Part shown: positions 27,491-35,704 of the stretch, piece after piece
How positions within the stretch are numbered: the stretch's first letter is position 1
How the letters are laid out: the number at the start of each line of letters is the position of its first letter
Origin: Dongshaea marina
GTDB taxonomy: Bacteria; Pseudomonadota; Gammaproteobacteria; Enterobacterales; Aeromonadaceae
Length of the DNA: 64,000 bases
Direction of reading: 5' to 3'
Assembly: GCF_003072645.1 (NCBI RefSeq)
Contig: NZ_CP028897.1
Location: 2,245,658-2,309,657 of the forward strand
The notes under the pieces: generated by a model
What the model saw: only the letters and a program-made list of their open reading frames with translations
Database searches by the model: none
What the model was told of the DNA's origin: nothing
Translations under genes and position numbers: made by a program

Positions 27491-28048
27491 ATGAATCGCT
27501 ATAAACTTGCATTCACCACAATTGCGGCACTCTCATTGGTAAGTGCGTTCGCCTGGGCTGGCACGGATCAGATCAAGCTTTATGAAAAACCATCGGCATC
27601 TTCTCATGTGATTGAGTCGCTGCATCCTGATGCGCCACTGGTTTCCATTTTTCAGAAGGCAGACTGGGTCAAGGTAGGTGATCCGAGCAATGGCAACACC
27701 GGCTGGATTAAACTCGATAGCCAGCCTCAGAAAAATGATCAGTCAACGAAAACCATCAAGACCAAAAATGGCACCAGGACCTTTACCAAGGGGGTCGTAC
27801 AGACACCCCAGGGGCCGATGCACTATGAAATTGTTCAATACCAGGGCAAGCCGGTCTCAGGTCAATCACAAGCTAAGCTGTTTAAAACATTGCAGGCAGA
27901 GCAGCTGAAGATGAATGACATCTTTGCCAACTCCTGGACCGATATGGACAAGATGCAGACCAACATGGTCAAGTATATGGCTCAGCAGCAAAAGCAGATG
28001 AACCAACTGGTTAAGGAGTTCAATCAGCCCGCGAAAGCCTCATCATAA
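27491..28048 (+). CDS. Exported SH3b-domain protein of unknown function
   Basis: 185 residues. AAGGAGG precedes the ATG. Signal peptide ends at AFAWA-GT. A bacterial SH3 domain occupies about 25-75 (IKLYEKPSASSHVIESL, WVKVGDPSNGNTGWIKLD). A basic linker and a C-terminal helix rich in Gln and Met (MQTNMVKYMAQQQKQMNQ) follow. It is probably periplasmic and may bind peptidoglycan or a partner protein. No catalytic motif. Confidence 0.7.
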   Translation: MNRYKLAFTTIAALSLVSAFAWAGTDQIKLYEKPSASSHVIESLHPDAPLVSIFQKADWVKVGDPSNGNTGWIKLDSQPQKNDQSTKTIKTKNGTRTFTKGVVQTPQGPMHYEIVQYQGKPVSGQSQAKLFKTLQAEQLKMNDIFANSWTDMDKMQTNMVKYMAQQQKQMNQLVKEFNQPAKASS

Positions 28049-28064
28049 GCTGCAGCATTGGTCT

Positions 28065-28096
28065 AAGCGGTGATCTGAGTGTCATGATCGCCGCTT
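28065..28096 (+). terminator. Terminator-like hairpin after the SH3b gene
   Basis: AAGCGGTGATC and GATCGCCGCTT form an 11-bp stem with one G-T pair, 16 bases after the stop, followed by GTTGATA. Confidence 0.55.
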
Positions 28097-28259
28097 GTTG
28101 ATACTTATCTTCTGCTCTTGCTCCATTGCCTGGTGCTAACGTGCGCAGAAGCTGGCCTGAAGGAGGTTGGTCAGCACAAAATTTGAGCACTGGTTGTGAA
28201 CCAGAGGGGAATGGGAGTTCCTGTATCTGATCCATCTCCGAAGTGATAGGGGGAGGTTG

Positions 28260-28679
28260 TTATGTTTCTCTTGCTTTCATCACTGTCGCTTTACACCAGG
28301 CCGAAGCTTCTTCGTGGGACTTGAAAAAGCCATACTCAACGTCAGACGAATGTTGATTCTCGGACATCAAATTTCCCAGCATCACTTTATCGATCACTGT
28401 TGCCTCGCAAACTAATCCATGATGGGATAAATGCACTCTTGCCTCTTCAAATATGGCCCAGGATTCAGGGGTACAAAGCTCCCAGTTTCGACTATCAACA
28501 ATGATGCCCCAAGGCTTGCCTGCGAACAGTGATGCCTCTCGTTTCACGGTCTCAGCTAACATCATGGCCGTTACCTCATTCCATGCGCCATAACCAGTAA
28601 AAGAGATGAAGTATTCAGATCTCTCGTAATCAAAACTTCCATGTGGTTTTTTACCCTCTGTCCCCATAGTCAGGTCCAC
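28260..28679 (-). CDS. STAS/SpoIIAA-like small protein, member 1 of a paralogous pair
   Basis: 139 residues with a GTG start (or ATG four codons on). I see FISFTGYGAWNEVTAMMLAE, then KPWGIIVDSRNWELCTPESW, then a polar helix and DVEYGFFKSHEEASAWCKA. The pattern (strand, amphipathic helix, hydrophobic strand ending in a VD-R-W turn, helix, final -W-C helix) resembles STAS/SpoIIAA-like domains. It aligns by eye with the protein encoded divergently at 28960-29370. No known catalytic residues; cytoplasmic; function unknown. Confidence 0.6.
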   Translation of the reverse strand: MDLTMGTEGKKPHGSFDYERSEYFISFTGYGAWNEVTAMMLAETVKREASLFAGKPWGIIVDSRNWELCTPESWAIFEEARVHLSHHGLVCEATVIDKVMLGNLMSENQHSSDVEYGFFKSHEEASAWCKATVMKARET

Positions 28680-28959
28680 CGCCGATAGAGTATGCCGACG
28701 GTATAAGGTTAGCCAGAAATAGAAGAAGATCCCAGTGGCTACAGGACTTATGCTTTACCCAGACTTGAACTGCCAAAAGTTCGATTGAGTATCTGGGGGA
28801 GAACTGGGTTTTGTCGTCTTTCCCACTGAGCTCAAGTGTCGGTGCCATGCCCGGGGGTAACCTTTGCGCCCATCGCAGATATCAGGATCATCTTCGGTTT
28901 ACTTCTCATACTTGTTAGTCATACTTAAAATATTCTCATTCGCATTAAATTAAATCATT

Positions 28960-29370
28960 GTGGATAAGCAACACGGTTCATCGAGCCTTAGGGTCTGTGA
29001 GGGGATCTTAGTTCAGGTAGCGCAGGGGGCCTGGAACCTGCCTATGGCCGAGGAGTACGCAGCAGAGGCAAAGCAATTAATCATTGAAGAACTGCCGCCA
29101 CAATGGGTTCTGCTTGTTGATCTCAGGCAGTGGGACTATTGCCCTCCCGAAGTCTGGGAATATTTCAATGGTGTGTATGAGTGGTATGCCGATCACGGCA
29201 TGATCGCCGAAGGGATCGTCAGCACCCGGAAAATGATTAACCACTTTGTCACTCAGTTGGATAAATACCGGCCTATCCCTTGTGGCCAGTTTTTTTCAGA
29301 AGATTACGAAGAGGTGCGTCAATGGTGTCGCGATCAGCTTAACAGCTACAAGAGGTCGAGCAATGGCTAA
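28960..29370 (+). CDS. STAS/SpoIIAA-like small protein, member 2 of a paralogous pair
   Basis: 136 residues from a GTG start without a clear ribosome binding site. Matching landmarks to its divergent neighbour: GILVQVAQGAWNLPMAEEYA, PPQWVLLVDLRQWDYCPPEV, then DHGMIAEGIVSTRKM, and the end FFSEDYEEVRQWCRDQL. The shared W--LVD-R-W--C-PE-W core argues for a common fold and origin. Its last eight bases overlap the start of the next gene, so they are probably translated together. Function unknown. Confidence 0.6.
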   Translation: MDKQHGSSSLRVCEGILVQVAQGAWNLPMAEEYAAEAKQLIIEELPPQWVLLVDLRQWDYCPPEVWEYFNGVYEWYADHGMIAEGIVSTRKMINHFVTQLDKYRPIPCGQFFSEDYEEVRQWCRDQLNSYKRSSNG

Positions 29371-29737
29371 TCAGGGTAAAACTCAGGTACTACTTACGTT
29401 TGTGGCTTCCCCCGACAAGGTAGATCGGCTTAACACGCTGTTAAAGCTACACGGCGAATGGATCAAAAAGACGCACCACAGGGAAGGCCCTAAGGCTCTG
29501 CTGTCCTATGAGCTTTCCAGCGGCCCGGAGCTATCTAACCCTCTCGACGCGGCATCTGAGCCCACTGGGAATACGCGCTATGTGCTCAATGAAATTTACG
29601 AAACCCCGGAGGGGATTGAGGATCATTGGAAACAGGCGATGGAGAGCTTCCCCGAGGTGATGGATCTTGTTGGCTTGGTGTCTACCTGTTCCCCGCAAAC
29701 TCTCCATGCCGGAGAGATCAAGCACTCGCTGTGGTAA
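29363..29737 (+). CDS. Dimeric alpha/beta-barrel (ABM-like) protein
   Basis: 124 residues from ATG 29363, with AGAGGT ahead, overlapping the previous gene by eight bases. The first strand TQVLLTFVASPDKVDRLNTL, a middle -LSYELS- strand and RYVLNEIYETPEGIEDHWKQ follow the antibiotic-biosynthesis-monooxygenase-like pattern (strand-helix with E-Y--------H). Such domains form dimeric barrels, some of them oxygenases of quinols or haem. No catalytic assignment can be made. Confidence 0.55.
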   Translation: MANQGKTQVLLTFVASPDKVDRLNTLLKLHGEWIKKTHHREGPKALLSYELSSGPELSNPLDAASEPTGNTRYVLNEIYETPEGIEDHWKQAMESFPEVMDLVGLVSTCSPQTLHAGEIKHSLW

Positions 29738-29968
29738 TGGCAGTCAAAGGGGAGGTTCATTTCTTCCCCTTGCCCGAGCCAGTTGTAGAAGCGGACCAAC
29801 AAGGGGCGGTAATAGGAAGATATCACTTTGTGATAGCTGAGCATCTTGTATAGGGCCTCGGTTATTATCGCTCAACCTCTGATCAGAGCCATATGCTATT
29901 GCTAACCTCTTCGATGGCCATGAAGATCTGGTTTATCATACGGATGAACAACCGATGAGGGTCTATCT

Positions 29969-30565
29969 ATGCTTTCTGCTGTTTTATGTGATGACGGTAA
30001 GCACCGTTGCAAATGGTCACTTTCTGCCCCTGAGTTTGTGGATTATCACGATCAGGAGTGGGGATTCCCTGAGGATGACGATTACCGACTCTACGAGAAA
30101 GTTTGTCTCGAGAGTTTTCAGTCTGGGCTTAGCTGGCGAACGATCTTAAACAAGCGTGAGAATTTCCGGTCTGCTTTCCATAATTTCGACTTTAACAAGA
30201 TCGCCCGATTTGATGAGTCCGACATCGAGCGGCTGATGTTGGATGAGGGAATCGTGCGTAACCGCAAGAAGATCGAGGCGGTGATTAACAACGCAAAGCG
30301 CGCTCAGGAGATGGTGAAGGAAGAGGGGTCTCTCGCTGCATTCTTTTGGCAGTTTGAGCCTACAGACCCGAACCGGGCCATAGCCTCGACCTCTCCCGAA
30401 TCGATCGCAATGGCAAAGGCCCTTAAAAAGAGAGGATGGAAGTTTGTTGGCCCAACCACGGCTTATGCCTTCATGCAAGCCATGGGCATTGTCAACGACC
30501 ACAACCAGGACTGTGTGTACTGGGAAAAGGTCGAAGCTGCCAGAAAGGCGTTCAAACGTCCCTAG
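29969..30565 (+). CDS. tag: DNA-3-methyladenine glycosylase I
   Basis: 198 residues, slightly longer than E. coli Tag (187). Zinc ligands are near the ends: HRCKW with a following YHDQEWG, and NDHNQDCVYW (His and Cys). The core SGLSWRTILNKRENFRSAF, the Glu-rich helix, and the helix-hairpin region KALKKRGWKFVGPTTAYAFM are intact. It removes 3-methyladenine from alkylated DNA. A second ATG-initiated frame nearby is a shadow. Monocistronic as far as can be seen. Confidence 0.93.
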   Translation: MLSAVLCDDGKHRCKWSLSAPEFVDYHDQEWGFPEDDDYRLYEKVCLESFQSGLSWRTILNKRENFRSAFHNFDFNKIARFDESDIERLMLDEGIVRNRKKIEAVINNAKRAQEMVKEEGSLAAFFWQFEPTDPNRAIASTSPESIAMAKALKKRGWKFVGPTTAYAFMQAMGIVNDHNQDCVYWEKVEAARKAFKRP

Positions 30566-30757
30566 AATTTGTGGCTTCCCATGGACTTCTGAGATTGGCA
30601 GATCAAGTTGGGGGGACCGAAAAAGAGTGCTGCCACATACCACATATAGATAGGTTGAAGTGGTGCGGGCCCAAGCTCGCGGCTTTTCAGCCTAACCCTT
30701 TACTTATGCTTCGTCCGGTTTGGTCGATACTTAAGATAGAAGTAGAGAGGTGATGCT

Positions 30758-30976
30758 ATGCCAAACCAAGATATGCTCATTCCGATAATGCCCCGGCCGC
30801 CAGCCAAGCCTGGTAGCGGTGAGATCAAAAGAGAAGTCAATAAGATCAATAAAAAGCAGAAGATCAAAGAGGGCGAAGCCAGTGCCGGAACTCAGAAGCA
30901 CCGTCCGGAGCAGCAGAGCGTCGAGACGCCCAAAGAGGATAAACAGGATAAGGGGGGCATTGACACTTACGCCTGA
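30758..30976 (+). CDS. Small charged protein of unknown function
   Basis: 72 residues with AGAGGTG five bases ahead of the ATG. MPNQDMLIPIMPRPPAKPGS is followed by a very basic then acidic, low-complexity tail (EVNKINKKQKIKEGEASAG, ETPKEDKQDKGGIDTYA). Probably disordered and cytoplasmic. No family recognised; the good ribosome binding site is the main support. Confidence 0.5.
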   Translation: MPNQDMLIPIMPRPPAKPGSGEIKREVNKINKKQKIKEGEASAGTQKHRPEQQSVETPKEDKQDKGGIDTYA

Positions 30977-30979
30977 GTC

Positions 30980-31007
30980 TTTTCAATTGTGAGCGCTCAG
31001 GTATAAT
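30980..31007 (+). promoter_or_regulatory. Sigma-70-type promoter for yoaA
   Basis: A perfect -10 TATAAT at 31002-31007 with a weak -35 TTTTCA at 30980-30985 (16-bp spacing). Transcription would begin near 31014, leaving a leader of only 10-20 bases before the likely TTG start of yoaA. Confidence 0.5.
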
Positions 31008-31034
31008 CTTGGCTTTTCATGGTTGGGGCCGGCT

Positions 31035-32969
31035 TTGGTCAGTTCACTCTTTGCTTCTGACGGGCCTTTGGCTCGTAACATCTCAAAATTTTCACCTCGT
31101 AAGCAGCAGACCCAGATGGCTGAAGCGGTTGCCAAGGCGATCGAGCAGCAGCAATGCCTGTTGGTTGAAGCTGGCACCGGGACAGGGAAAACCTTTGGTT
31201 ACCTGGTGCCCCTGCTTAAATCCGGCAAAAAAGTGGTGATCAGTACCGGCTCCAAGGCTCTGCAGGAGCAGCTTTTTTTAAGGGATCTTCCGGCGATCAC
31301 CAAAGCCCTTGAGATCTCGGAGCCAACGGCCCTGCTTAAGGGGCGCTCCAATTATCTCTGCCTTGAGCGTCTTGGACGCTTTGCGATGCAGGGGGAGTTT
31401 CAGACCCGTGAGCAGGCTGCCGAGATCACCCGGGTGAAACGTTGGTCTCAACACAGCAAAGATGGGGATGTGAGCGGGATCCCCGAGCTTCGGGAAAACT
31501 CCGATATCCTGCCATTTATCACCAGCACCAATGATAACTGCCTGGGGCGAGAGTGCAGCCATTACGAGAGTTGTTATCTGGTTAAAGCCAGACGCAAGGC
31601 AATGGAGGCACAGCTGGTGGTGATCAACCACCACCTGTTTTTTGCCGATATATCGGTTAAAGATACGGGCTTTGGTGAGTTGCTCCCGGATGCGGGTGTT
31701 TATCTGTTTGATGAGGCGCATCAGCTCCCGGAGATTGCCACCCAGTATTTTGGCAAAGCCCTTTCCAGTCGTCAGGTATTTGAGCTGTGTAAAGAGATCA
31801 CCATCGCTTATCGCACCGAGGCCCAGGATAGCAAGCAACTTGGAAAGGCTGCCACCCACCTTGAGAACGCAACTCGTGATATGCGACTGGCCTTTGGGCG
31901 GGATAACAACCGGGGTGAATGGTTTGAGCTGCTCGCCAGCGGCAGCCTCCAGGGCCCCATCACGCGCTGGCACGATGCCTTTAACCTTTGTTATGAGCTT
32001 CTCAAGCTTCAGCTCGGACGAGGTGAGGTGCTGGATCGCTGCTTCGAGCGGGTAGTCGAGTTTCGCACTCTACTCGATCAGCTCGATGGTCAGCGCCAAC
32101 CCGGCTACTGCTGCTGGTACGAGAGCCATGGCCAGAACTTTTCGCTGAATATCACGCCACTTTCGATCGCCGAGCGCTTTTCCCAGGAGATCGAAAAAGA
32201 GAATGTCAGCTGGATCTTCACCTCGGCGACCCTCACGGTGGATGAGCGTTTTGATCTCTTTACCCGGGAGATGGGGATAGAAACTTACCAGCAGCTGATC
32301 CTGGGAAGTCCCTTCGATTATCAGAATCAGTCGTTGATGCTGCTACCCCGCTACCTGCCGCCGGCTAATCAATATGGGCGGGGCAAACTACTGGTCAAGC
32401 AGATGTTGCCCCTGTTTGAGACTGTGCGTGGCGGGATCTTCTTTTTGTGTACCAGCCATCAGCTGATGCAGGAGGTGGCCGGGGTGTTGCGTGATACCTG
32501 TTCACGCAATGTTTTGCTACAGGGTGAGGAGAGTAAACAGCGGCTGCTCAAACAGTTTACCGAGGACGGGAAGGCGATTTTGGTGGCAACCGCCTCTTTT
32601 TGGGAGGGAGTTGACGTTCAGGGGGAGGCCCTGAGCTGTGTGGTGATCGACAAGCTGCCCTTTAGCTCCCCGGATGACCCCCTGATGAAAGCCCGGGTTG
32701 ATGATTGTCGAATGGCAGGGGGCGATCCTTTTGCCGAGCTGCAACTACCCAAGGCGGTGATCGCTCTAAAGCAGGGAGCCGGGCGGCTGATCCGTGATGG
32801 CAGTGACACCGGAGTGCTGGTACTCTGTGATCCCCGGCTGGTGAGCCGTAATTACGGACAGCTATTTCTTAAGAGCCTTCCTCCCATGCCAAGGACTCGG
32901 GAGCGGAGTAAGGCACAAGATTTTTTTCATTCACTAGATAAAGCAACAAGAGAGTTTGAGCATGAGTAA
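31035..32969 (+). CDS. yoaA: ATP-dependent DNA helicase YoaA (XPD/DinG family)
   Basis: About 644 residues; the start is a TTG at 31035 or 31023, as no in-frame ATG exists nearby. SF2 motifs: PRKQQTQMAEAV, Walker A EAGTGTGKTFGYL, iron-sulfur cysteines in YLCLERL, DNCLGRECSHYESC and nearby, VVINHHLFFAD, Walker B YLFDEAHQLPE, FTSATLT, LVATASFWEGVDVQG and the C-terminal LKQGAGRLIRD. E. coli YoaA pairs with HolC and helps unblock damaged replication forks. The last eight bases overlap tsaB, as in enterobacteria. Confidence 0.92.
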   Translation: MVSSLFASDGPLARNISKFSPRKQQTQMAEAVAKAIEQQQCLLVEAGTGTGKTFGYLVPLLKSGKKVVISTGSKALQEQLFLRDLPAITKALEISEPTALLKGRSNYLCLERLGRFAMQGEFQTREQAAEITRVKRWSQHSKDGDVSGIPELRENSDILPFITSTNDNCLGRECSHYESCYLVKARRKAMEAQLVVINHHLFFADISVKDTGFGELLPDAGVYLFDEAHQLPEIATQYFGKALSSRQVFELCKEITIAYRTEAQDSKQLGKAATHLENATRDMRLAFGRDNNRGEWFELLASGSLQGPITRWHDAFNLCYELLKLQLGRGEVLDRCFERVVEFRTLLDQLDGQRQPGYCCWYESHGQNFSLNITPLSIAERFSQEIEKENVSWIFTSATLTVDERFDLFTREMGIETYQQLILGSPFDYQNQSLMLLPRYLPPANQYGRGKLLVKQMLPLFETVRGGIFFLCTSHQLMQEVAGVLRDTCSRNVLLQGEESKQRLLKQFTEDGKAILVATASFWEGVDVQGEALSCVVIDKLPFSSPDDPLMKARVDDCRMAGGDPFAELQLPKAVIALKQGAGRLIRDGSDTGVLVLCDPRLVSRNYGQLFLKSLPPMPRTRERSKAQDFFHSLDKATREFEHE

Positions 32970-33663
32970 AATTCTGGCAATCGATACAGCAACCGAGGCA
33001 TGTTCCGCCGCCCTAATGGTGGGAGAGCAGGTTTTAACGCGCTGTGAGGTCGCACCCCGGGTTCATGCTCAGCGGATCCTACCCCTGGTGCAGTCTTTGC
33101 TGGATGAGGCGGGCCTATCTCTGGGGGAGCTCGATGCTCTGACCTTTGGGCGTGGACCGGGTAGTTTTACCGGGGTGCGCATCGGTATCGGAGTAGCCCA
33201 GGGCCTGGCATTTGGCGCCGAACTTCCGCTGCTCCCTGTCTCTAATCTAGCGGCTCTGGCCCAGGGGATGCACAGGATCTGTGGTGCCGACAGGGTGATG
33301 ACTGCCATCGATGCCCGGATGAGTGAGATCTACTGGGGACGTTACGAACTTGATGCTCAGGGCTTAATGCGCTCGCTGGAGGAAGAGCTGGTGGTTCCGC
33401 CTCAGCTTATTCATGAGCGCCTCCCTGAGCAGGGCAAGGAGTGGCAGCTGGCTGGCACAGGTTGGGAGGCTTACCCAGAGCTGATGCAGACCCTGACCGG
33501 TCATTCACTTGAGGGCGAGTATTTGAGACTTCCTGAGGCGCAGGATCTATTGCCACTGGCTGTGGATGCGCTGGCCCGGGGAGAAACTGTGTCTGCCGCA
33601 GAAGCAACCCCGGTTTACCTGCGTGACAAGGTCACCTGGAAAAAGCTTCCGGGACGGGAGTAA
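32962..33663 (+). CDS. tsaB: tRNA threonylcarbamoyladenosine synthesis protein TsaB
   Basis: 233 residues from ATG 32962; two codons of an earlier TTG frame are discounted. ILAIDTATEACSAAL, ALTFGRGPGSFTGVRIGIGV, GLAFGAELPLLPVSNLAALA, VMTAIDARMSEIYWGRY and the C-terminal PVYLRDKVTW are characteristic. TsaB dimerises with TsaD in the complex that adds t6A to position 37 of ANN-decoding tRNAs. Overlaps the end of yoaA, indicating coupled translation. Confidence 0.93.
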   Translation: MSKILAIDTATEACSAALMVGEQVLTRCEVAPRVHAQRILPLVQSLLDEAGLSLGELDALTFGRGPGSFTGVRIGIGVAQGLAFGAELPLLPVSNLAALAQGMHRICGADRVMTAIDARMSEIYWGRYELDAQGLMRSLEEELVVPPQLIHERLPEQGKEWQLAGTGWEAYPELMQTLTGHSLEGEYLRLPEAQDLLPLAVDALARGETVSAAEATPVYLRDKVTWKKLPGRE

Positions 33664-33724
33664 TTAAAGATTGAGTTGATGGAATTGTGGTGTGGCACGG
33701 CCGCACCCTGACAGGGAGCTGGTA

Positions 33725-34165
33725 ATGAAATACGCGGTGTCATTTGTTTTTCTGCTTTTAATGATCTCCTTCAGGCTATGGGCGGCAGAGAATTGCAATG
33801 ATGCTGCAAATACCCTGGCGATTAACCAGTGTATGGCGAAACAGAGTCAACAGGCGGAACGCCTGTTGGATAAGTATTTCGAAGCGAGCCTTAAGCGCTG
33901 CCGGGAGAATGATAAGCTTAGTCTAGCGACTTCCAAGGAGAAAAGCGCTGCCAAGGGACTGCAACAGGCGCAGTCCCAGTGGTTGAGCTATCGCAAGGCC
34001 CAATGTAGCGCCGTTTATCAGTACTGGGCCGATGGCAGCATTCGCAACGCCATGTATCTTCAATGCATGCTGGATCTGACTCGCCAGCGTACTCACTATC
34101 TGTGGCAGACCTACCTGACCTATATGGACTCGACTCCGCCCGCTCTCCCGGATCCAAAGTCGTAA
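33725..34165 (+). CDS. Exported LprI-like (DUF1311) protein
   Basis: 146 residues from ATG 33725 with GGAG six bases ahead. Signal peptide MKYAVSFVFLLLMISFRLWA, then the cysteine-bearing DUF1311 pattern: ENCNDAANTLAINQCMAKQ, a long helix, QSQWLSYRKAQCSAVYQYWA and YLQCMLDLTRQRTHYL. The domain resembles the lysozyme inhibitor LprI N-terminal region. Probably periplasmic with disulfides. Follows tsaB by 61 bases, possibly in one transcript. Confidence 0.8.
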   Translation: MKYAVSFVFLLLMISFRLWAAENCNDAANTLAINQCMAKQSQQAERLLDKYFEASLKRCRENDKLSLATSKEKSAAKGLQQAQSQWLSYRKAQCSAVYQYWADGSIRNAMYLQCMLDLTRQRTHYLWQTYLTYMDSTPPALPDPKS

Positions 34166-34176
34166 CTTTGTAGAGA

Positions 34177-34665
34177 CTAACAGCTTGGGGGGCCGAGCAG
34201 AAGTTCACCCTCGATCGGGATAAAGCGACTTGCCGAATCGATGAGGGATTTAGCGGTGAGCTGCGGGACGCCGTAAACCTCAACATCTACTCCGAATTTA
34301 TCCCGCAGCTTATCTGCCAGCAGTGAAAAATCCCCATCACCCGAGACCAGCACCACCAGATCAACCTCAGGCGCATACTCAATGCCATCCAGGGTGATTC
34401 CTACATCCCAATCCCCTTTGGCGGAGCCATCGGCCCTTTGAATAAAGGGCTTGAGCTTGACCTCAAAGCCAATGGCCCTGAGGATATTCTGAAACTGGCG
34501 CTGTTTTTCATCCCCCCTGTCCACGGCGTAGGCCATCGCCCTGACTATCTCACGATCCTTGGTTGCCTCGGCCCAGAATCGGTTGTAGTCGAAGTTTTGT
34601 TGATACGCCTGGCGCGTGGTGTAGTAGACGTTTTGCACATCGACCAGCAGTAGAGCTTTTTGCAT
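34177..34665 (-). CDS. NYN-domain (LabA/DUF88) putative ribonuclease
   Basis: 162 residues from ATG 34665. ALLLVDVQNVYYTTRQAY holds the first acidic metal ligand; then GDEKQRQFQNILRAIGF, KGDWDVGITLDGIEYA with further Asp residues, VDLVVLVSGDGDFSLLADKL and the final GVDVEVYGV. These are the PIN-like NYN motifs (DxxN, KGxD, SGDGDF). Such proteins are predicted Mg-dependent RNases. Convergent with the DUF1311 gene, 11 bases apart. Confidence 0.85.
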   Translation of the reverse strand: MQKALLLVDVQNVYYTTRQAYQQNFDYNRFWAEATKDREIVRAMAYAVDRGDEKQRQFQNILRAIGFEVKLKPFIQRADGSAKGDWDVGITLDGIEYAPEVDLVVLVSGDGDFSLLADKLRDKFGVDVEVYGVPQLTAKSLIDSASRFIPIEGELLLGPPSC

Positions 34666-34816
34666 TGAACCAACCTTTGCATCTGATCTGAGCGCGCTCA
34701 ACGGGTGAGGATTGAGTTTTGGCTCTTCGCAACCCGGGTCCGCTCTTTGGGGGAGACATTACTGTAAAAAAGGGCCTGAGTCACTGAGTAATGACAGTCT
34801 CTTGGTGACCTTTCTA

Positions 34817-35608
34817 TCAAAGCTCTAGCACCTCGCCATCTTCGGGGATCAGTACCTTGTCCATAAGATCTTGTGTCTCAAGTAAGCGCCGTAGTGTGTG
34901 GCGATCGATTGGGCAATGATTCAGGGCCTCCATGTGATTAGCGATGACGCGGCCCGGAGAAAGGCGGATGAAATCCAGAACTTCCTCTTTGGGCATTAAC
35001 AGAGGTTGGCCCAGATCCATCTGTGCTTGCCCTGCGGCAACTACAGTGATCTTCGGTTTTAACTCATTGAGTGCTCGTTTCACATCTTCGGTCAGTACAG
35101 TATCACCGCTTATATAGAGGGAGGGCTCATCGGGCAGCTCAAGGTAGAAGCCGCAGCCATTAGCCATCAAGCGGTGAATCCAGCCATGACCATGTTTTGC
35201 AGGAATCGCTGTTATCTTGCCTCCAAGAAAATCCTGGGGCTGCCAATTTTCCAGACCACACATCACTGTTATGCCATATTTTTCCAGATAAACTTTATCT
35301 TTGCTTGGAGCTATGACGGGGATCTGGTGTTGGATTAAAAAACGTTCTCCATCTGCATCCAGATGATCACTATGCTGCAAGGGTTTAAATCCAAAACATC
35401 GGCTGTGGGTCACCAGGGCATGGGTCACTTTCCCGAGTATCTCCTGGCTATTATCAGGTAGTTCAACCAGTGGATTTCGCTTGAGTTTAAAGCGCATCAC
35501 CGAAAATGGCGGGAGCGAGCCCATGGCTCCAAGCATGGGATCAACCAGTATGAAAGAGTTGCCTGATTCAATGACAAAGGTTGCACTGCGCAGATGGTGT
35601 ATTTTCAT
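34817..35608 (-). CDS. MBL-fold metallohydrolase (UlaG/YfhI-like)
   Basis: 263 residues. KIHHLRSATFVIESGNSFIL and VDPMLGAMGSLP open the beta-lactamase fold. THALVTHSRCFGF then HSDHLDADGERFL carries a divergent metal motif. It continues ITAIPAKHGHGWI, LYISGDTVLTEDV, ITVVAAGQAQMD and VIANHMEALNHC. The first HxH is replaced by THSR, so metal ligation may be atypical. The substrate is unknown; related proteins are lactonases or phosphodiesterases. ATG 35608 has AGAGGA ahead. Confidence 0.8.
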   Translation of the reverse strand: MKIHHLRSATFVIESGNSFILVDPMLGAMGSLPPFSVMRFKLKRNPLVELPDNSQEILGKVTHALVTHSRCFGFKPLQHSDHLDADGERFLIQHQIPVIAPSKDKVYLEKYGITVMCGLENWQPQDFLGGKITAIPAKHGHGWIHRLMANGCGFYLELPDEPSLYISGDTVLTEDVKRALNELKPKITVVAAGQAQMDLGQPLLMPKEEVLDFIRLSPGRVIANHMEALNHCPIDRHTLRRLLETQDLMDKVLIPEDGEVLEL

Positions 35609-35704
35609 CTCATCCTCTTTCGATTGTGCATACTCCTTTGGCAAGGATAGATAAAACCCAAGGGTATTGCGCCATAGAGTCTATGTAAGGATCTCTTGTA
35701 CTAT

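Noticed and set aside
28929-28948. Possible Fur box (ATTCTCATTCGCATT) ahead of the second STAS-like gene
   Set aside because: Only part of the consensus fits and symmetry is poor; it could be chance in AT-rich DNA.
31019-31060. ATG at 31019 as the yoaA start
   Set aside because: It is out of frame with the helicase and its frame stops within 14 codons.
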